Assembly: GCA_036654415.1 (NCBI GenBank)
Contig: JAVVSB010000003.1
Coordinates: 18,101 to 82,100, forward strand
Direction: 5' to 3'
Length of the DNA stretch: 64,000 nucleotides
Origin: Mucinivorans sp036654415
Lineage (GTDB): Bacteria; Bacteroidota; Bacteroidia; Bacteroidales; Rikenellaceae
Shown here: positions 24,029 through 32,637 of the stretch, piece by piece
Position numbering within the stretch: the stretch's first letter is position 1
Layout of the letters: the number at the start of each line of letters is the position of its first letter
Notes under the pieces: model-generated
The model's input: only the letters and a program-made list of their open reading frames with translations
What the model was told of the DNA's origin: nothing
Database searches by the model: none
Made by a program: the position numbers and the translations under genes

Positions 24029-25096
24029 ATGGCTGGGATTTACATTCATATTCCTTTTTGTAGGCAAATCTGCAACTACTGTGACTTTTACCACTCAGCA
24101 TCGCTCTCTAACAAAGAGGCGATGGTGGAACGGATAATGTCAGAACTTACTGAACGCCACAGTGAAATAGACATCCCGCGTACACTCTATTTTGGCGGAG
24201 GAACCCCATCGGTACTATCTACTACTGAGGTGGTGAACTTTGTAAAACTGGTGCGTCATCTGTGGGGGGTAGTTGATTTTGAAGAGGTGACCCTGGAGGC
24301 CAATCCAGATGATTTGACTCCAGAATACATATGGGGGTTAAAGGAGGCTGGCGTGAATAGGCTAAGTATTGGAATTCAATCTTTTAACGACGACCATCTA
24401 GCACTAATGAATCGCCGCCACTCAGCAGAGCAAGCCTCTAAGGCTGTGTCAAATGCCCAAAAAATTGGCTTTAAAAACATTACAATAGACCTTATCTACG
24501 GGTTGCCATTTATGACCGTAGATCAGTGGCAGCAGAATCTAGATAAGGCAATAGGCCTTGGGGTCCAACACATCTCGGCCTATCACCTGACCATTGAAGA
24601 GAAGACCATCTTCGGCAAGCGAGCATTAAAACCTGTGGCCGAGGAGGTGTCGGAGTTACACTTCAATATGCTACGAAAGAGTCTATGCAGCCATGGATTC
24701 GACCATTACGAAATATCTAACTTCGCCCTACCTGGCCATCGTTCATGTCATAATTCAGCCTACTGGGATGGCACCTCCTATTTGGGTGTAGGACCATCAG
24801 CACACTCGTACGATGGAAAAAAACGCCAGTGGAATGTGGCAAGTAATCGACTCTATTTGGCTGGAGCACCACGCGACAGCGAAATATTAAGCCCAAGAGA
24901 TAAATATAACGAGCGAATAATGACCTCATTACGCACAACTAAAGGGCTAGATATCAATGGAGATGCAGATATTATGAGCAGGGCTCAATTATTCTTGTCC
25001 AGTGGTGACTTATTCCTTGAACAAGGATTCCTTAAAATTCCGCCCGAGAGATTCCTAATTTCGGATTATATTATCTCTGAACTATTTGAACAATAG
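24029..25096 (+). CDS. hemW: Radical SAM heme chaperone HemW (coproporphyrinogen oxidase-like)
   Basis: A 355-residue cytoplasmic radical SAM protein. The iron-sulfur motif CRQICNYCDFY is CX3CX2C followed by DF, as in HemW rather than the CX3CX2CxC of true HemN. The SAM-binding YFGGGTPSVL and the later NRLSIGIQSFND are present, and CHNSAYWDGTSYLGVGPSAHS contains the HNxxYW heme-binding motif of HemW. The known role is inserting heme into respiratory enzymes. The 3' end overlaps the convergent dusB gene by 31 bases. Confidence 0.9.
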   Translation: MAGIYIHIPFCRQICNYCDFYHSASLSNKEAMVERIMSELTERHSEIDIPRTLYFGGGTPSVLSTTEVVNFVKLVRHLWGVVDFEEVTLEANPDDLTPEYIWGLKEAGVNRLSIGIQSFNDDHLALMNRRHSAEQASKAVSNAQKIGFKNITIDLIYGLPFMTVDQWQQNLDKAIGLGVQHISAYHLTIEEKTIFGKRALKPVAEEVSELHFNMLRKSLCSHGFDHYEISNFALPGHRSCHNSAYWDGTSYLGVGPSAHSYDGKKRQWNVASNRLYLAGAPRDSEILSPRDKYNERIMTSLRTTKGLDINGDADIMSRAQLFLSSGDLFLEQGFLKIPPERFLISDYIISELFEQ

Positions 25097-26103
25097 ACGG
25101 TGGTAGGAGCAGCTGAGGTCATATCATAGTCACCCCATTGCTGAGCGATTCTATCCAAAATGGCACTGACTCCAGCAGCAGTGGGCTCTGTAACAAGTTC
25201 GACACGAGTGGTACGAAAATTAGGCAGACTGCGGAAATAACAACTCAGATGGCGGCGCAACTCCAACACCCCTACTCGTTCGCCCTTGTACTCCACCGAG
25301 AGGGCAAGGTGTCGTTTGGCCATAGCAACTCGCTCTTGCACAGATGGTTCTGGCAAGCTCTCGCCAGTTAATAAAAAATGACGCACCTCGTTAAAAATCC
25401 AAGGTCGACCATAAGTAGCACGACCTATCATCAGTCCATCAACACCATACCTATCAATCATCAATTGAGCTTTGGCACCAGAATCCACATCGCCATTACC
25501 GATAATGGGAATATGGATGAGCGGATTATTTTTAACCCTTCCTATCAAGGTCCAATCGGCCTGACCTTTATACATCTGAGCACGAGTGCGACCATGGATG
25601 GTAAGGGCCGATATACCGACATCTTGCAACCGCAAAGCTATCTCCTCTATGTTTTTATTATCCTCATCCCATCCCAAACGTGTTTTGACCGTGACAGGCA
25701 GGTGAAGCGCTTGAACAATCTGGCGAGTCATCTCGACCATTAGTGGTACATCGCGCATCATACCAGAACCAGCTCCGCGACCTGCAATCTTTTTGACGGG
25801 ACAACCAAAATTTATATCCACCAATTCAGGGCCAGCCTCCTGAGCAATAAGAGCCGCATGGACCATGGCATCTATTTGATTCCCATATATTTGTATGCCC
25901 ACAGGACGCTCAGTATCAGTTATATGTAGTTTGGCAATAGAACTCTTCACATCACGAATCAAAGCATCGCTAGAAACAAACTCTGTGTACATTAAATCAG
26001 CTCCAAAATCCTTGCACAACATTCGGAACGAAACATCGGTAACATCTTCCATAGGGGCAAGCAGTAAGGGGTTGAGCCCCAAATCAAGTTCTCCGATTTT
26101 CAT
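25066..26103 (-). CDS. dusB: tRNA-dihydrouridine synthase, DusB-like
   Basis: A 345-residue FMN enzyme that reduces uridine to dihydrouridine in tRNA. Motifs: LLAPMEDVTDVSFRMLCKD at the N-terminus, VDINFGCPVKKIAGRGAGS with the catalytic Cys, VTVKTRLGWDEDNK, ALTIHGRTRAQMYKGQADW, IIGNGDVDSG and GLMIGRATYGRPWIF (FMN phosphate site). It is the last gene of a minus-strand run, and its ATG overlaps the stop of the TrpF-like gene (ATGA). Its 3' end overlaps hemW by 31 bases with no room for a separate terminator. Confidence 0.93.
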   Translation of the reverse strand: MKIGELDLGLNPLLLAPMEDVTDVSFRMLCKDFGADLMYTEFVSSDALIRDVKSSIAKLHITDTERPVGIQIYGNQIDAMVHAALIAQEAGPELVDINFGCPVKKIAGRGAGSGMMRDVPLMVEMTRQIVQALHLPVTVKTRLGWDEDNKNIEEIALRLQDVGISALTIHGRTRAQMYKGQADWTLIGRVKNNPLIHIPIIGNGDVDSGAKAQLMIDRYGVDGLMIGRATYGRPWIFNEVRHFLLTGESLPEPSVQERVAMAKRHLALSVEYKGERVGVLELRRHLSCYFRSLPNFRTTRVELVTEPTAAGVSAILDRIAQQWGDYDMTSAAPTTVYCSNSSEII

Positions 26104-26651
26104 AGTCTATATTGTTTTATAAGTCGCTCAATTTGTACAATATCCTTACAGCCAAAATCTCTCTCCAGAGAATCACAACTGTCAACACCACAAAAAAGGG
26201 GATTATCAATAGGCTCGGCCATGTGTTGTACATCAACAAAGAAAGGGGTCTCACCTCGATAATGCAGGGGGACAAAGTGGAAGACAAACTTATTACACAC
26301 ACCTTCGTACCGCTCTATTTGGTCAATGTTTTCGTGGCTAAAACTTTTGATTACCTCAAGCCCCTCAGCCGAAAGTAACTCGCAGATGTGGGAAGACTCA
26401 GCACCACAAAGTTCAACCCCCGTAAGGGAAAAACGTCCTGCAAAAGCCGCAATACGTAAAGGCGTTTCGTCCTGGAAAATACCTATCTTACGCATGAGGC
26501 GCGGCAGGCGACTAAGCAAAGACTCGTCAACCTCACCCATATAACGGACAGATGTCTTACAAAAGTTAAACGCCACATAATCAGGCCTTAAAGCCACCAC
26601 CTTAGCAATGGATTCGGGGTCACGTAGAGAGCTTATTTTAATGAGTTTCAC
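26100..26651 (-). CDS. Divergent, shortened TrpF-like protein (phosphoribosylanthranilate isomerase fold), probably not a TrpF enzyme
   Basis: I place the start at the GTG at 26651 (VKLIKISSLRDPESIAKVVA), giving about 183 residues; a longer frame from 26744 only adds sequence from inside the upstream gene. The opening matches TrpF (KICGMRDPENI...), and PDYVAFNFCKTSVRYMGEVD mirrors PDYxGFIFxxxSPRYV. The catalytic Cys of KICG is replaced by Ser (KISS). The usual GGTG loop and the final GVDVSSGVE block are altered (FCGVDSCDSLERDFGCKD). The gene overlaps the epimerase stop by 14 bases and dusB by 4, so it is tightly coupled. The fold looks retained and the chemistry looks lost or changed. Confidence 0.7.
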   Translation of the reverse strand: MKLIKISSLRDPESIAKVVALRPDYVAFNFCKTSVRYMGEVDESLLSRLPRLMRKIGIFQDETPLRIAAFAGRFSLTGVELCGAESSHICELLSAEGLEVIKSFSHENIDQIERYEGVCNKFVFHFVPLHYRGETPFFVDVQHMAEPIDNPLFCGVDSCDSLERDFGCKDIVQIERLIKQYRL

Positions 26652-27621
26652 CACCAAAAATAGAGTTACAGGTATCAGAAAACTGAGAATAACGAAAATC
26701 AACTGTCCGCTCGATGAGCGAACCGTCGTAAAGTGTCTTACCAAAGAGGAAACCCAACATGGCTGGAGTGAGTGGCGGATGGCGCATAAACATTTGAAGA
26801 ATAAAAATCACAAAACGAGCCAACCAACGCGGCACTCGAAACCATGGCCGCAAACGATAGTTGGCACTGTTCAAAGCACAGATAAACTCCCTAAAGGAGA
26901 GGTTAAAGCCCGAAATAAGATAGCGATGGCCCCAACTTTGAGGCTCCTGTGAGAGCAGACGCATAGCATGAGCCACATCCACCACATCAACAAACCCCAT
27001 AACGCCATCAGTATAAAAAGGCATACCAGTGCGGCGCACCCAATCAAAAATAGGTTTCATCCCACCTCCAAGACCGCCCAAGATAACCGATGGATTGACC
27101 ACCACGCACCTTAACCCCAAACCATGGCTACGCCACACCTCATTCTCGCTCAGAAATTTACTCTGCGCATAGCACGAGGAGTTTATAATATTGGTAAACG
27201 GTGTTAACTCCGTAATCACCTCGGGATAGGGCACAACACCAAGAGCTGCAATGGAGCTCGTATGAACTAATAAAGGAGGTGTAGGGGCAGAGAGACAGGC
27301 CTGAACCACATTTTGTGTAAGCTGTACATTAGTGGCCACAATGTCGTCATTGGAGTTAAAATTCACAAGAGCCGCTGTGTGAAAAACGACGTCAGCATCT
27401 GAAATAAGAGTACAACTTTGTTCAAAATCAGCAATATCACAACTCACCAAAACAACATTCTCAGTTGAAAAACCATAACGAGCAAGCACACTACCCAACT
27501 TGGCCACAGAGGACTCTGAGCGAAAAGGAGCCACCACAGTGTATCCCCCTGCACGCAAAAGTTCCACAACCAAATGGCTTCCTAAAAGCCCTGTAGCTCC
27601 AGTTACTACTGCCCGTATCAT
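26638..27621 (-). CDS. NAD(P)-dependent epimerase/dehydratase family protein
   Basis: A 327-residue extended short-chain dehydrogenase. The Rossmann motif is VTGATGLLGSHLVVELL near the N-terminus, with a DVVFHTAALVNF block and the catalytic YAQSK (Tyr-x-x-x-Lys) about residue 150. The sequence VVVNPSVILG follows as in NAD-dependent dihydroflavonol-reductase-like members. The C-terminal region has a hydrophobic stretch (RFVIFILQMFM). The substrate is unknown; relatives reduce or epimerise nucleotide sugars or hydroxyketones. It begins nine bases after the topA stop and overlaps the TrpF-like gene. Confidence 0.83.
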   Translation of the reverse strand: MIRAVVTGATGLLGSHLVVELLRAGGYTVVAPFRSESSVAKLGSVLARYGFSTENVVLVSCDIADFEQSCTLISDADVVFHTAALVNFNSNDDIVATNVQLTQNVVQACLSAPTPPLLVHTSSIAALGVVPYPEVITELTPFTNIINSSCYAQSKFLSENEVWRSHGLGLRCVVVNPSVILGGLGGGMKPIFDWVRRTGMPFYTDGVMGFVDVVDVAHAMRLLSQEPQSWGHRYLISGFNLSFREFICALNSANYRLRPWFRVPRWLARFVIFILQMFMRHPPLTPAMLGFLFGKTLYDGSLIERTVDFRYSQFSDTCNSIFGGETH

Positions 27622-27630
27622 TGTTTTATG

Positions 27631-30036
27631 TTATTTCTTGACAACTGTTTTTTTAACAGCAATTTTCTTTGTCGTCGTACTCTTTTTGGCAGGCTTAGCC
27701 ACTTTAACACTCTTTTTTACTGGAGCTACCTTTTTCTTCTGCACTGTGGCTGTACCATTTTTCTCACCCTCGTCAACTAACGACATAGCCGATTCCAAAG
27801 TGAGTAACGCAGCATCGATAGTTTTGGGGATACGGTAATTTTTTTCGTTGTAAGAGATATAGGCCCCCCAACGTCCATTGAGCACCTGAAGTCCTTGAAG
27901 TTCAAAATTATGTATCACACGATTACGTTCCTTCTCGCGTTTGGCCTCGATGAGCTCAATGCACCGCTCGCAACTGATGGTGTATGGGTCATCGCTCTTA
28001 TCGAGTGAAGTAAATATACTATTGTGGCGAACATACGGGCCAAAACGGCCAATTGCCACCACCATATCTTTCTCTTCGTAAGAACCAGCCACACGTGGCA
28101 AGGCAAACAAAGAGAGTGCCTGTTCAAGGGTAATACTTTCAATAAGCTGACCCTTACCCAAGCTCGCAAAACGTTTATCCTCGGCCTCACCAATTTGCAC
28201 CATCGGGCCATAACGACCAACACGCGCCATAACTGTCTTACCAGAGGCGGGGTCAAGGCCTATAACACGCTCAGAACGTGCATAATCAGAACTCTCATTA
28301 GCTTTAACTATATTACTATGAAAAGGGGTGTAAAAGTCACCCAACATCTTACGCCAACCTAACTCTCCGTCAGCAATTTTATCGAACTGTAGTTCGACAT
28401 TAGCCGTAAAATTATAATCCAAAACCTCAGGAAAATTAAGTTCAAGGAAGTCAGTAACAACCATACCTATATCGGTGGGGAAAAGTTTTTGCTTCTCACT
28501 GCCGAAATTTTCGGTTTTAACCTTGCGCACAATTTTACCTGTTTTGGCAAGAGTCATCACACTAAATTCACGCACTCCCCCATCTCGGTTCTCCTTAACC
28601 ACGTATCCTCGGGTAATGACCGTGGATATCGTAGGGGCGTAGGTAGATGGGCGACCGATGCCCAACTCTTCAAGCTGTTTGACAAGCGAGGCCTCGGAGT
28701 AGCGAGATGGCCGCTGAGTGAATTTCTCAGTAACATCAACCACCTGGTAATGCAAAGCATCGCCACTGTTAACCCGTGGCAAAATTCCCTGTTGTTCGGA
28801 CTCAGTCTCATCATCGTGCGACTCAATATAAAGACGCAAAAAACCATCAAACTTAATAACTTCCCCCTGAGTGACAAACCGTTCGGAACGGTTTGAAATT
28901 TCTATTGAGATGACAGTTTTTTCAGTCTGAGCATCGGCCATCTGCGTGGCCATAGTACGTTTCCAAATAAGCTCATAAAGGCGCTTCTCGGTGGGGGTAG
29001 CTCCAGCCGAAGAACGACGCATCTCCGTAGGTCGAATAGCCTCGTGAGCCTCCTGAGCCCCTTTACTCTTGGTTGTGTAGTGACGAAATTTATAATACTG
29101 TTCCCCGAAAGTAGAGACAATGGTCTCTTGAGCGGCAGAGGTAGCCACGGCCGAAAGGTTGACCGAGTCAGTACGCATATAAGTGATAAGACCAGCCTCG
29201 TATAGTTTCTGAGCCACCGACATAGTCTGACTAACCGAGAAGCCCAATTTACGCGACGCCTCCTGTTGCAAAGTGGAGGTGGTGAATGGAGGAGCAGGGA
29301 TTCGTTTGGAGGGAGTAGTGGTAACATCAATAACCTTAAAGGCAACATCTGAACCACTGAGCGCACTTAAAAAATCAGAGGCCTGCTTCTCGCTTTGAAA
29401 ACGATCCTTAAGTTCAGCCTTAATTATCTCGCCAGATGGAGTTGCAAATTCAGCCGTCACACGCCAATAAGGCAATGAATTAAAACCCATTATCTCACGC
29501 TCGCGCTCCACAATCAACTTGACTACCACACTCTGCACACGACCAGCCGAAAGCGAAGGCTTTACCTTTTTCCACAACAGAGGCGAAAGTTCAAAACCAA
29601 CCAAACGGTCCAACACACGACGCGCCTGCTGAGCATCGACCAGTGCATGGTCAATGTCGCGAGGGTGGTCAACAGCCGTAAGAATAGCATTCTTGGTAAT
29701 CTCGTGAAAAACAATACGTTTAGTTTTTTCAGCCTCCAAATTCAGAGTCTGTTCCAAATGCCAGGCAATAGCCTCTCCCTCGCGGTCCTCATCGGAGGCT
29801 AGCCACACCATTTTAGCACTCTTGGCCAAACGCTGTAACTCTTCAACCACCTTTTTCTTATCCTCAGACACCATGTAGGTCGGTTCAAAACCAGCCTCAA
29901 TATCAATACTAATTCCCTTTTTATCCAAATCACGAATATGACCAAAACTTGATTTGACCAGGAAATCAGCCCCTAAAATCTTTTCGATGGTCTTGGCCTT
30001 GGCCGGAGACTCAACAATGACTAAATTACTCTGCAT
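27631..30036 (-). CDS. topA: DNA topoisomerase I
   Basis: An 801-residue type IA topoisomerase relaxing negative supercoils. The Toprim domain opens with LVIVESPAKAKTIEKILG and contains the metal-binding ASDEDREGEAIAWHL. The active-site Tyr is in AGLITYMRTDSVNLS (about residue 295-300). C-terminal repeats follow (GRFGPYVRHNSIFTSL and GRWGAYISYNEKNYRI), the topoisomerase C-repeat pattern found in this phylum instead of Cys4 zinc fingers. The last 40 residues are Lys-rich (KKKVAPVKKSVKVAKPAKKS) and probably bind DNA. It heads a minus-strand operon with the epimerase, TrpF-like and dusB genes. Confidence 0.96.
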   Translation of the reverse strand: MQSNLVIVESPAKAKTIEKILGADFLVKSSFGHIRDLDKKGISIDIEAGFEPTYMVSEDKKKVVEELQRLAKSAKMVWLASDEDREGEAIAWHLEQTLNLEAEKTKRIVFHEITKNAILTAVDHPRDIDHALVDAQQARRVLDRLVGFELSPLLWKKVKPSLSAGRVQSVVVKLIVEREREIMGFNSLPYWRVTAEFATPSGEIIKAELKDRFQSEKQASDFLSALSGSDVAFKVIDVTTTPSKRIPAPPFTTSTLQQEASRKLGFSVSQTMSVAQKLYEAGLITYMRTDSVNLSAVATSAAQETIVSTFGEQYYKFRHYTTKSKGAQEAHEAIRPTEMRRSSAGATPTEKRLYELIWKRTMATQMADAQTEKTVISIEISNRSERFVTQGEVIKFDGFLRLYIESHDDETESEQQGILPRVNSGDALHYQVVDVTEKFTQRPSRYSEASLVKQLEELGIGRPSTYAPTISTVITRGYVVKENRDGGVREFSVMTLAKTGKIVRKVKTENFGSEKQKLFPTDIGMVVTDFLELNFPEVLDYNFTANVELQFDKIADGELGWRKMLGDFYTPFHSNIVKANESSDYARSERVIGLDPASGKTVMARVGRYGPMVQIGEAEDKRFASLGKGQLIESITLEQALSLFALPRVAGSYEEKDMVVAIGRFGPYVRHNSIFTSLDKSDDPYTISCERCIELIEAKREKERNRVIHNFELQGLQVLNGRWGAYISYNEKNYRIPKTIDAALLTLESAMSLVDEGEKNGTATVQKKKVAPVKKSVKVAKPAKKSTTTKKIAVKKTVVKK

Positions 30037-30057
30037 ATAAAAAACTTACTAAAAATT

Positions 30058-30085
30058 AAAATGCACAACTCGCATTGTGCATTTT
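30058..30085 (-). terminator. Intrinsic terminator after the DUF4270 gene
   Basis: AAAATGCACAA (30058-30068) pairs with TTGTGCATTTT (30075-30085) around a 6-base loop. On the minus strand the T-rich AATTTTTAG follows. It separates the DUF4270 gene from topA. Confidence 0.82.
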
Positions 30086-30103
30086 TGTTCTCACTCCAAA
30101 AAA

Positions 30104-31483
30104 CTACTTTATCATAGTATATGTTAAAATCAACAATGGAGGATTGTCGGAGGCGGAACCGTAAACCACGGAACGAGCATAGGTTAATATTTTGCCAAAA
30201 TCAGGCAAAAGCTGTACATCATAATTGGTTATACTACCAGTAAAGAGACGCTGGACATAACCAGTAATATCCTGTGAGTAATAACCCACCGAACGCGAAA
30301 GCAATCCGCCTATATTAGACGTATAATTTTGACTGTCATAAACATCTCTAAAACCATCGTAATCGGGAAGATATTTCCCTTGATTGACATTAAAATAGAG
30401 AACTAATTTTTGCCAGGCTTCATCATAATTGGTCGCTGTTTTCTCAACCATATCCCAACGTAACTCGGCTCGATGAATGGCTATATTTTTAAAACCCTTA
30501 CTTTGAACCTCTTTCTTAAGACGTTCAAAATCATCTTTTCTAAAACGCACCTTAGCTGATAAACCAGCCATCCCTTGAATATAGCAACGTTCTTGAACTG
30601 TCATAGTATCACCAATGGATGAGACACGGACACCTCCTCTAGAGGGGTCAGCAGTCGAGAAGTCGTGACCAATAAGCATAAGATTAGTGTTATGTGGTGT
30701 TTGGTTGGCATCCCAAAAAATCAACTTTTGACTTAATGAGTCATTCAAAGTATCTCCCTTGAAATTATGATACCAAAGGGTCATAGAAGAACCAGACAAC
30801 GAGAGATTATAAGCTATCCCTTTGTTCCCGCCAACAACAGGTCTTACCCTAAAATAGAGCCCATTGTAACGACGATGGAAACCAGTATCACTTAGGTATA
30901 CGTTTTTATTAGATTGAGTGTTATCCATTAGCTTCTCGCCAAACCATTTAGGCAAATGCTTAACAACTACTAGATTAGAGTTTTTTACTTCAAATGTTAA
31001 CAAGGGGGCATCCTCTTTAATATATCTATCCATACTAAAGTTGGTATAGTATGTACTATCACTGTTGAAATAATAGCCATTAACCTCAAATACATCAATG
31101 GTTAAGGTCTTTGTGGTATCACCATGTGGTTCCATAAAAGTCATACCCAATAAAATAGAGTCCACAGCAGCCTTAGGGCCAAAAAAACCCTCTTCGGCAA
31201 AACCCCAAGGGGCATAATTAGTAAAAATAGACATTTTGGTAGAACCAACCAAAGGGTCTATAAGCTCGCCTATTGATTGTTTAAGACTAGTTATAGCCTT
31301 TAAAGAGTCAATCTTTACAGTATAGGTGTCAAACCTAAAACTGCTATCCACCTCAGTGGACATTATCTGAGAAGGGGGAATCATCCCATTACCAAAAAAT
31401 GACTCATTGTCAACACACCCACACAACAATGCCACCGCAAAAAGTGGTGCCAAAATCCTATTTCTTAGAAAGTATCTGTTCAT
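30104..31483 (-). CDS. DUF4270 family lipoprotein
   Basis: About 459 residues; the start at 31483 (MNRYFLRNRILAPLFAVALLCGC) gives a clear lipoprotein signal, so an upstream in-frame start at 31510 is rejected. The mature protein is beta-rich. DSILLGMTFMEPHGDTTKTLTIDVFEV and a Thr/Ser/Tyr-rich strand pattern match the DUF4270 family of Bacteroidota surface lipoproteins, whose function is not settled. It overlaps the end of the starch-synthase-like gene by 26 bases, a pairing I recall from other Bacteroidales. It is probably outer-membrane attached. Confidence 0.8.
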   Translation of the reverse strand: MNRYFLRNRILAPLFAVALLCGCVDNESFFGNGMIPPSQIMSTEVDSSFRFDTYTVKIDSLKAITSLKQSIGELIDPLVGSTKMSIFTNYAPWGFAEEGFFGPKAAVDSILLGMTFMEPHGDTTKTLTIDVFEVNGYYFNSDSTYYTNFSMDRYIKEDAPLLTFEVKNSNLVVVKHLPKWFGEKLMDNTQSNKNVYLSDTGFHRRYNGLYFRVRPVVGGNKGIAYNLSLSGSSMTLWYHNFKGDTLNDSLSQKLIFWDANQTPHNTNLMLIGHDFSTADPSRGGVRVSSIGDTMTVQERCYIQGMAGLSAKVRFRKDDFERLKKEVQSKGFKNIAIHRAELRWDMVEKTATNYDEAWQKLVLYFNVNQGKYLPDYDGFRDVYDSQNYTSNIGGLLSRSVGYYSQDITGYVQRLFTGSITNYDVQLLPDFGKILTYARSVVYGSASDNPPLLILTYTMIK

Positions 31484-32276
31484 AAAAATCTCCGTAATAT
31501 TGAAAATCATTTGTTTCTCTCTGTTCGTATTGCAAAACTGGCTTATCTAAACCACTGATATACTCCACCAAAGCCGTGTTAACATCAGGGGTCTCCATCA
31601 CCACTCCATCGGCGTATTGCAAAGCAAAACGCATCAAATTATCATAAGTAGGCTCAGAAAGTGCTCCCATCTCGGTGGCACGAACACCCTCCTCCTTAAG
31701 TTTAGCCTTAAGAGCTGGACTCATCATCCCCTCAAAATCATCACCATAGAGTGAAATAAGCACTTTAGCCTTACTAAAAATGGGGTCATCCTTAAAAATT
31801 CGCTTCAAATAGGCAGGCACAATAGCACTCATCCAACCATGACAATGAATCACCGAAGGTGACCAACGTAACTTTTTGACCGTTTCCATCACACCGCGAG
31901 CAAAAAATATAGCACGCTCATCATTATCACCAAAATAGATACCCTCTTCATCTTTTACCGTAGATTTACGCTGGAAATAGTCGTCATTGTCGATAAAATA
32001 TACCTGAAGACGAGCCCCAGGTATAGAGGCAACTTTAATAATTAACTGATGGTCAGTGTCATCAATAATCAAATTCATACCCGAGAGACGAATAACCTCA
32101 TGCAACTGATTGCGACGTTCGTTAATACTACCGTAACGAGGCGTAAACAGACGTATCTCGTAGCCCATTTCCTGCATGGCTTGAGGCAAATAACGGCAGG
32201 TATTAGCTACAACACCTTCGTCGGGTAAATACGGGGTTACCTCGGAGCAGACATACAAAATCTTGGCACTATTCAT
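31458..32276 (-). CDS. Short glycogen/starch synthase-like protein (GT5 N-terminal domain only)
   Basis: A 272-residue protein matching the N-terminal Rossmann half of glycogen synthase: AKILYVCSEVTPYLPDEGVV, then EIRLFTPRYGSINERRNQ, VYFIDNDDYFQRK and PSVIHCHGWMSAIVPAYLK. In typical family members the Lys of KTGGLGDV binds ADP-glucose; here the position reads DEGVVANT, so that motif is lost. The C-terminal GT-B half with the donor site is absent. It therefore probably does not synthesise glycogen alone. Stand-alone versions are common in Bacteroidota and may be regulatory. It overlaps the DUF4270 gene by 26 bases. Confidence 0.75.
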   Translation of the reverse strand: MNSAKILYVCSEVTPYLPDEGVVANTCRYLPQAMQEMGYEIRLFTPRYGSINERRNQLHEVIRLSGMNLIIDDTDHQLIIKVASIPGARLQVYFIDNDDYFQRKSTVKDEEGIYFGDNDERAIFFARGVMETVKKLRWSPSVIHCHGWMSAIVPAYLKRIFKDDPIFSKAKVLISLYGDDFEGMMSPALKAKLKEEGVRATEMGALSEPTYDNLMRFALQYADGVVMETPDVNTALVEYISGLDKPVLQYEQRETNDFQYYGDFYEQILSKK

Positions 32277-32384
32277 TTTTTTATTTTTTTATAAAATTCA
32301 TCCGACAGTCTCTTATTTAATATAATTCATTATTTAAAAAATAGCAAACCATACAAAAACAGACAATCAGCACATTTTATTCTG

Positions 32385-32392
32385 CAAAGTTA
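32385..32392 (-). promoter_or_regulatory. -7 box TAACTTTG upstream of the GT5-like gene
   Basis: The plus strand reads CAAAGTTA, so the minus strand carries TAACTTTG. It lies about 110 bases before the start at 32276; no matching -33 element is obvious. Apart from this box and the terminator at 32452-32478, I see nothing in 32277-32637. Confidence 0.4.
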
Positions 32393-32451
32393 CTAAAAAA
32401 ATTTAGATTTACAGAATAACAACGTCATATTAGTAACTATATTACACAAAA

Positions 32452-32478
32452 AGAGCGTCTTTTAGAAAAAGACGCTCT
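32452..32478 (-). terminator. Intrinsic terminator downstream of the glycogen operon
   Basis: AGAGCGTCTTTT (32452-32463) pairs with AAAAGACGCTCT (32467-32478) around a 3-base loop, and on the minus strand TTTTGTG follows. It lies about 160 bases past the GH57 stop. Confidence 0.8.
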
Positions 32479-32637
32479 GGAATTAAGTCTCTATAAACTT
32501 GAGAAACTTTTTAATTTCTCTCCAGCATTCTCTTATCGCTTTTATTCTGTCTGTTTTTATCTAATTTGAAAGTCGTAGTCCACCACTGCCTTCATCAAAT
32601 CATCTAAAAAACAACTTCAAAAAGAACAATAATAAAA

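Noticed and set aside
26652..26744. N-terminal extension of the TrpF-like protein with a membrane-like segment
   Set aside because: This stretch is the 3' end of the epimerase gene in another frame; TrpF homology begins right at the GTG at 26651.
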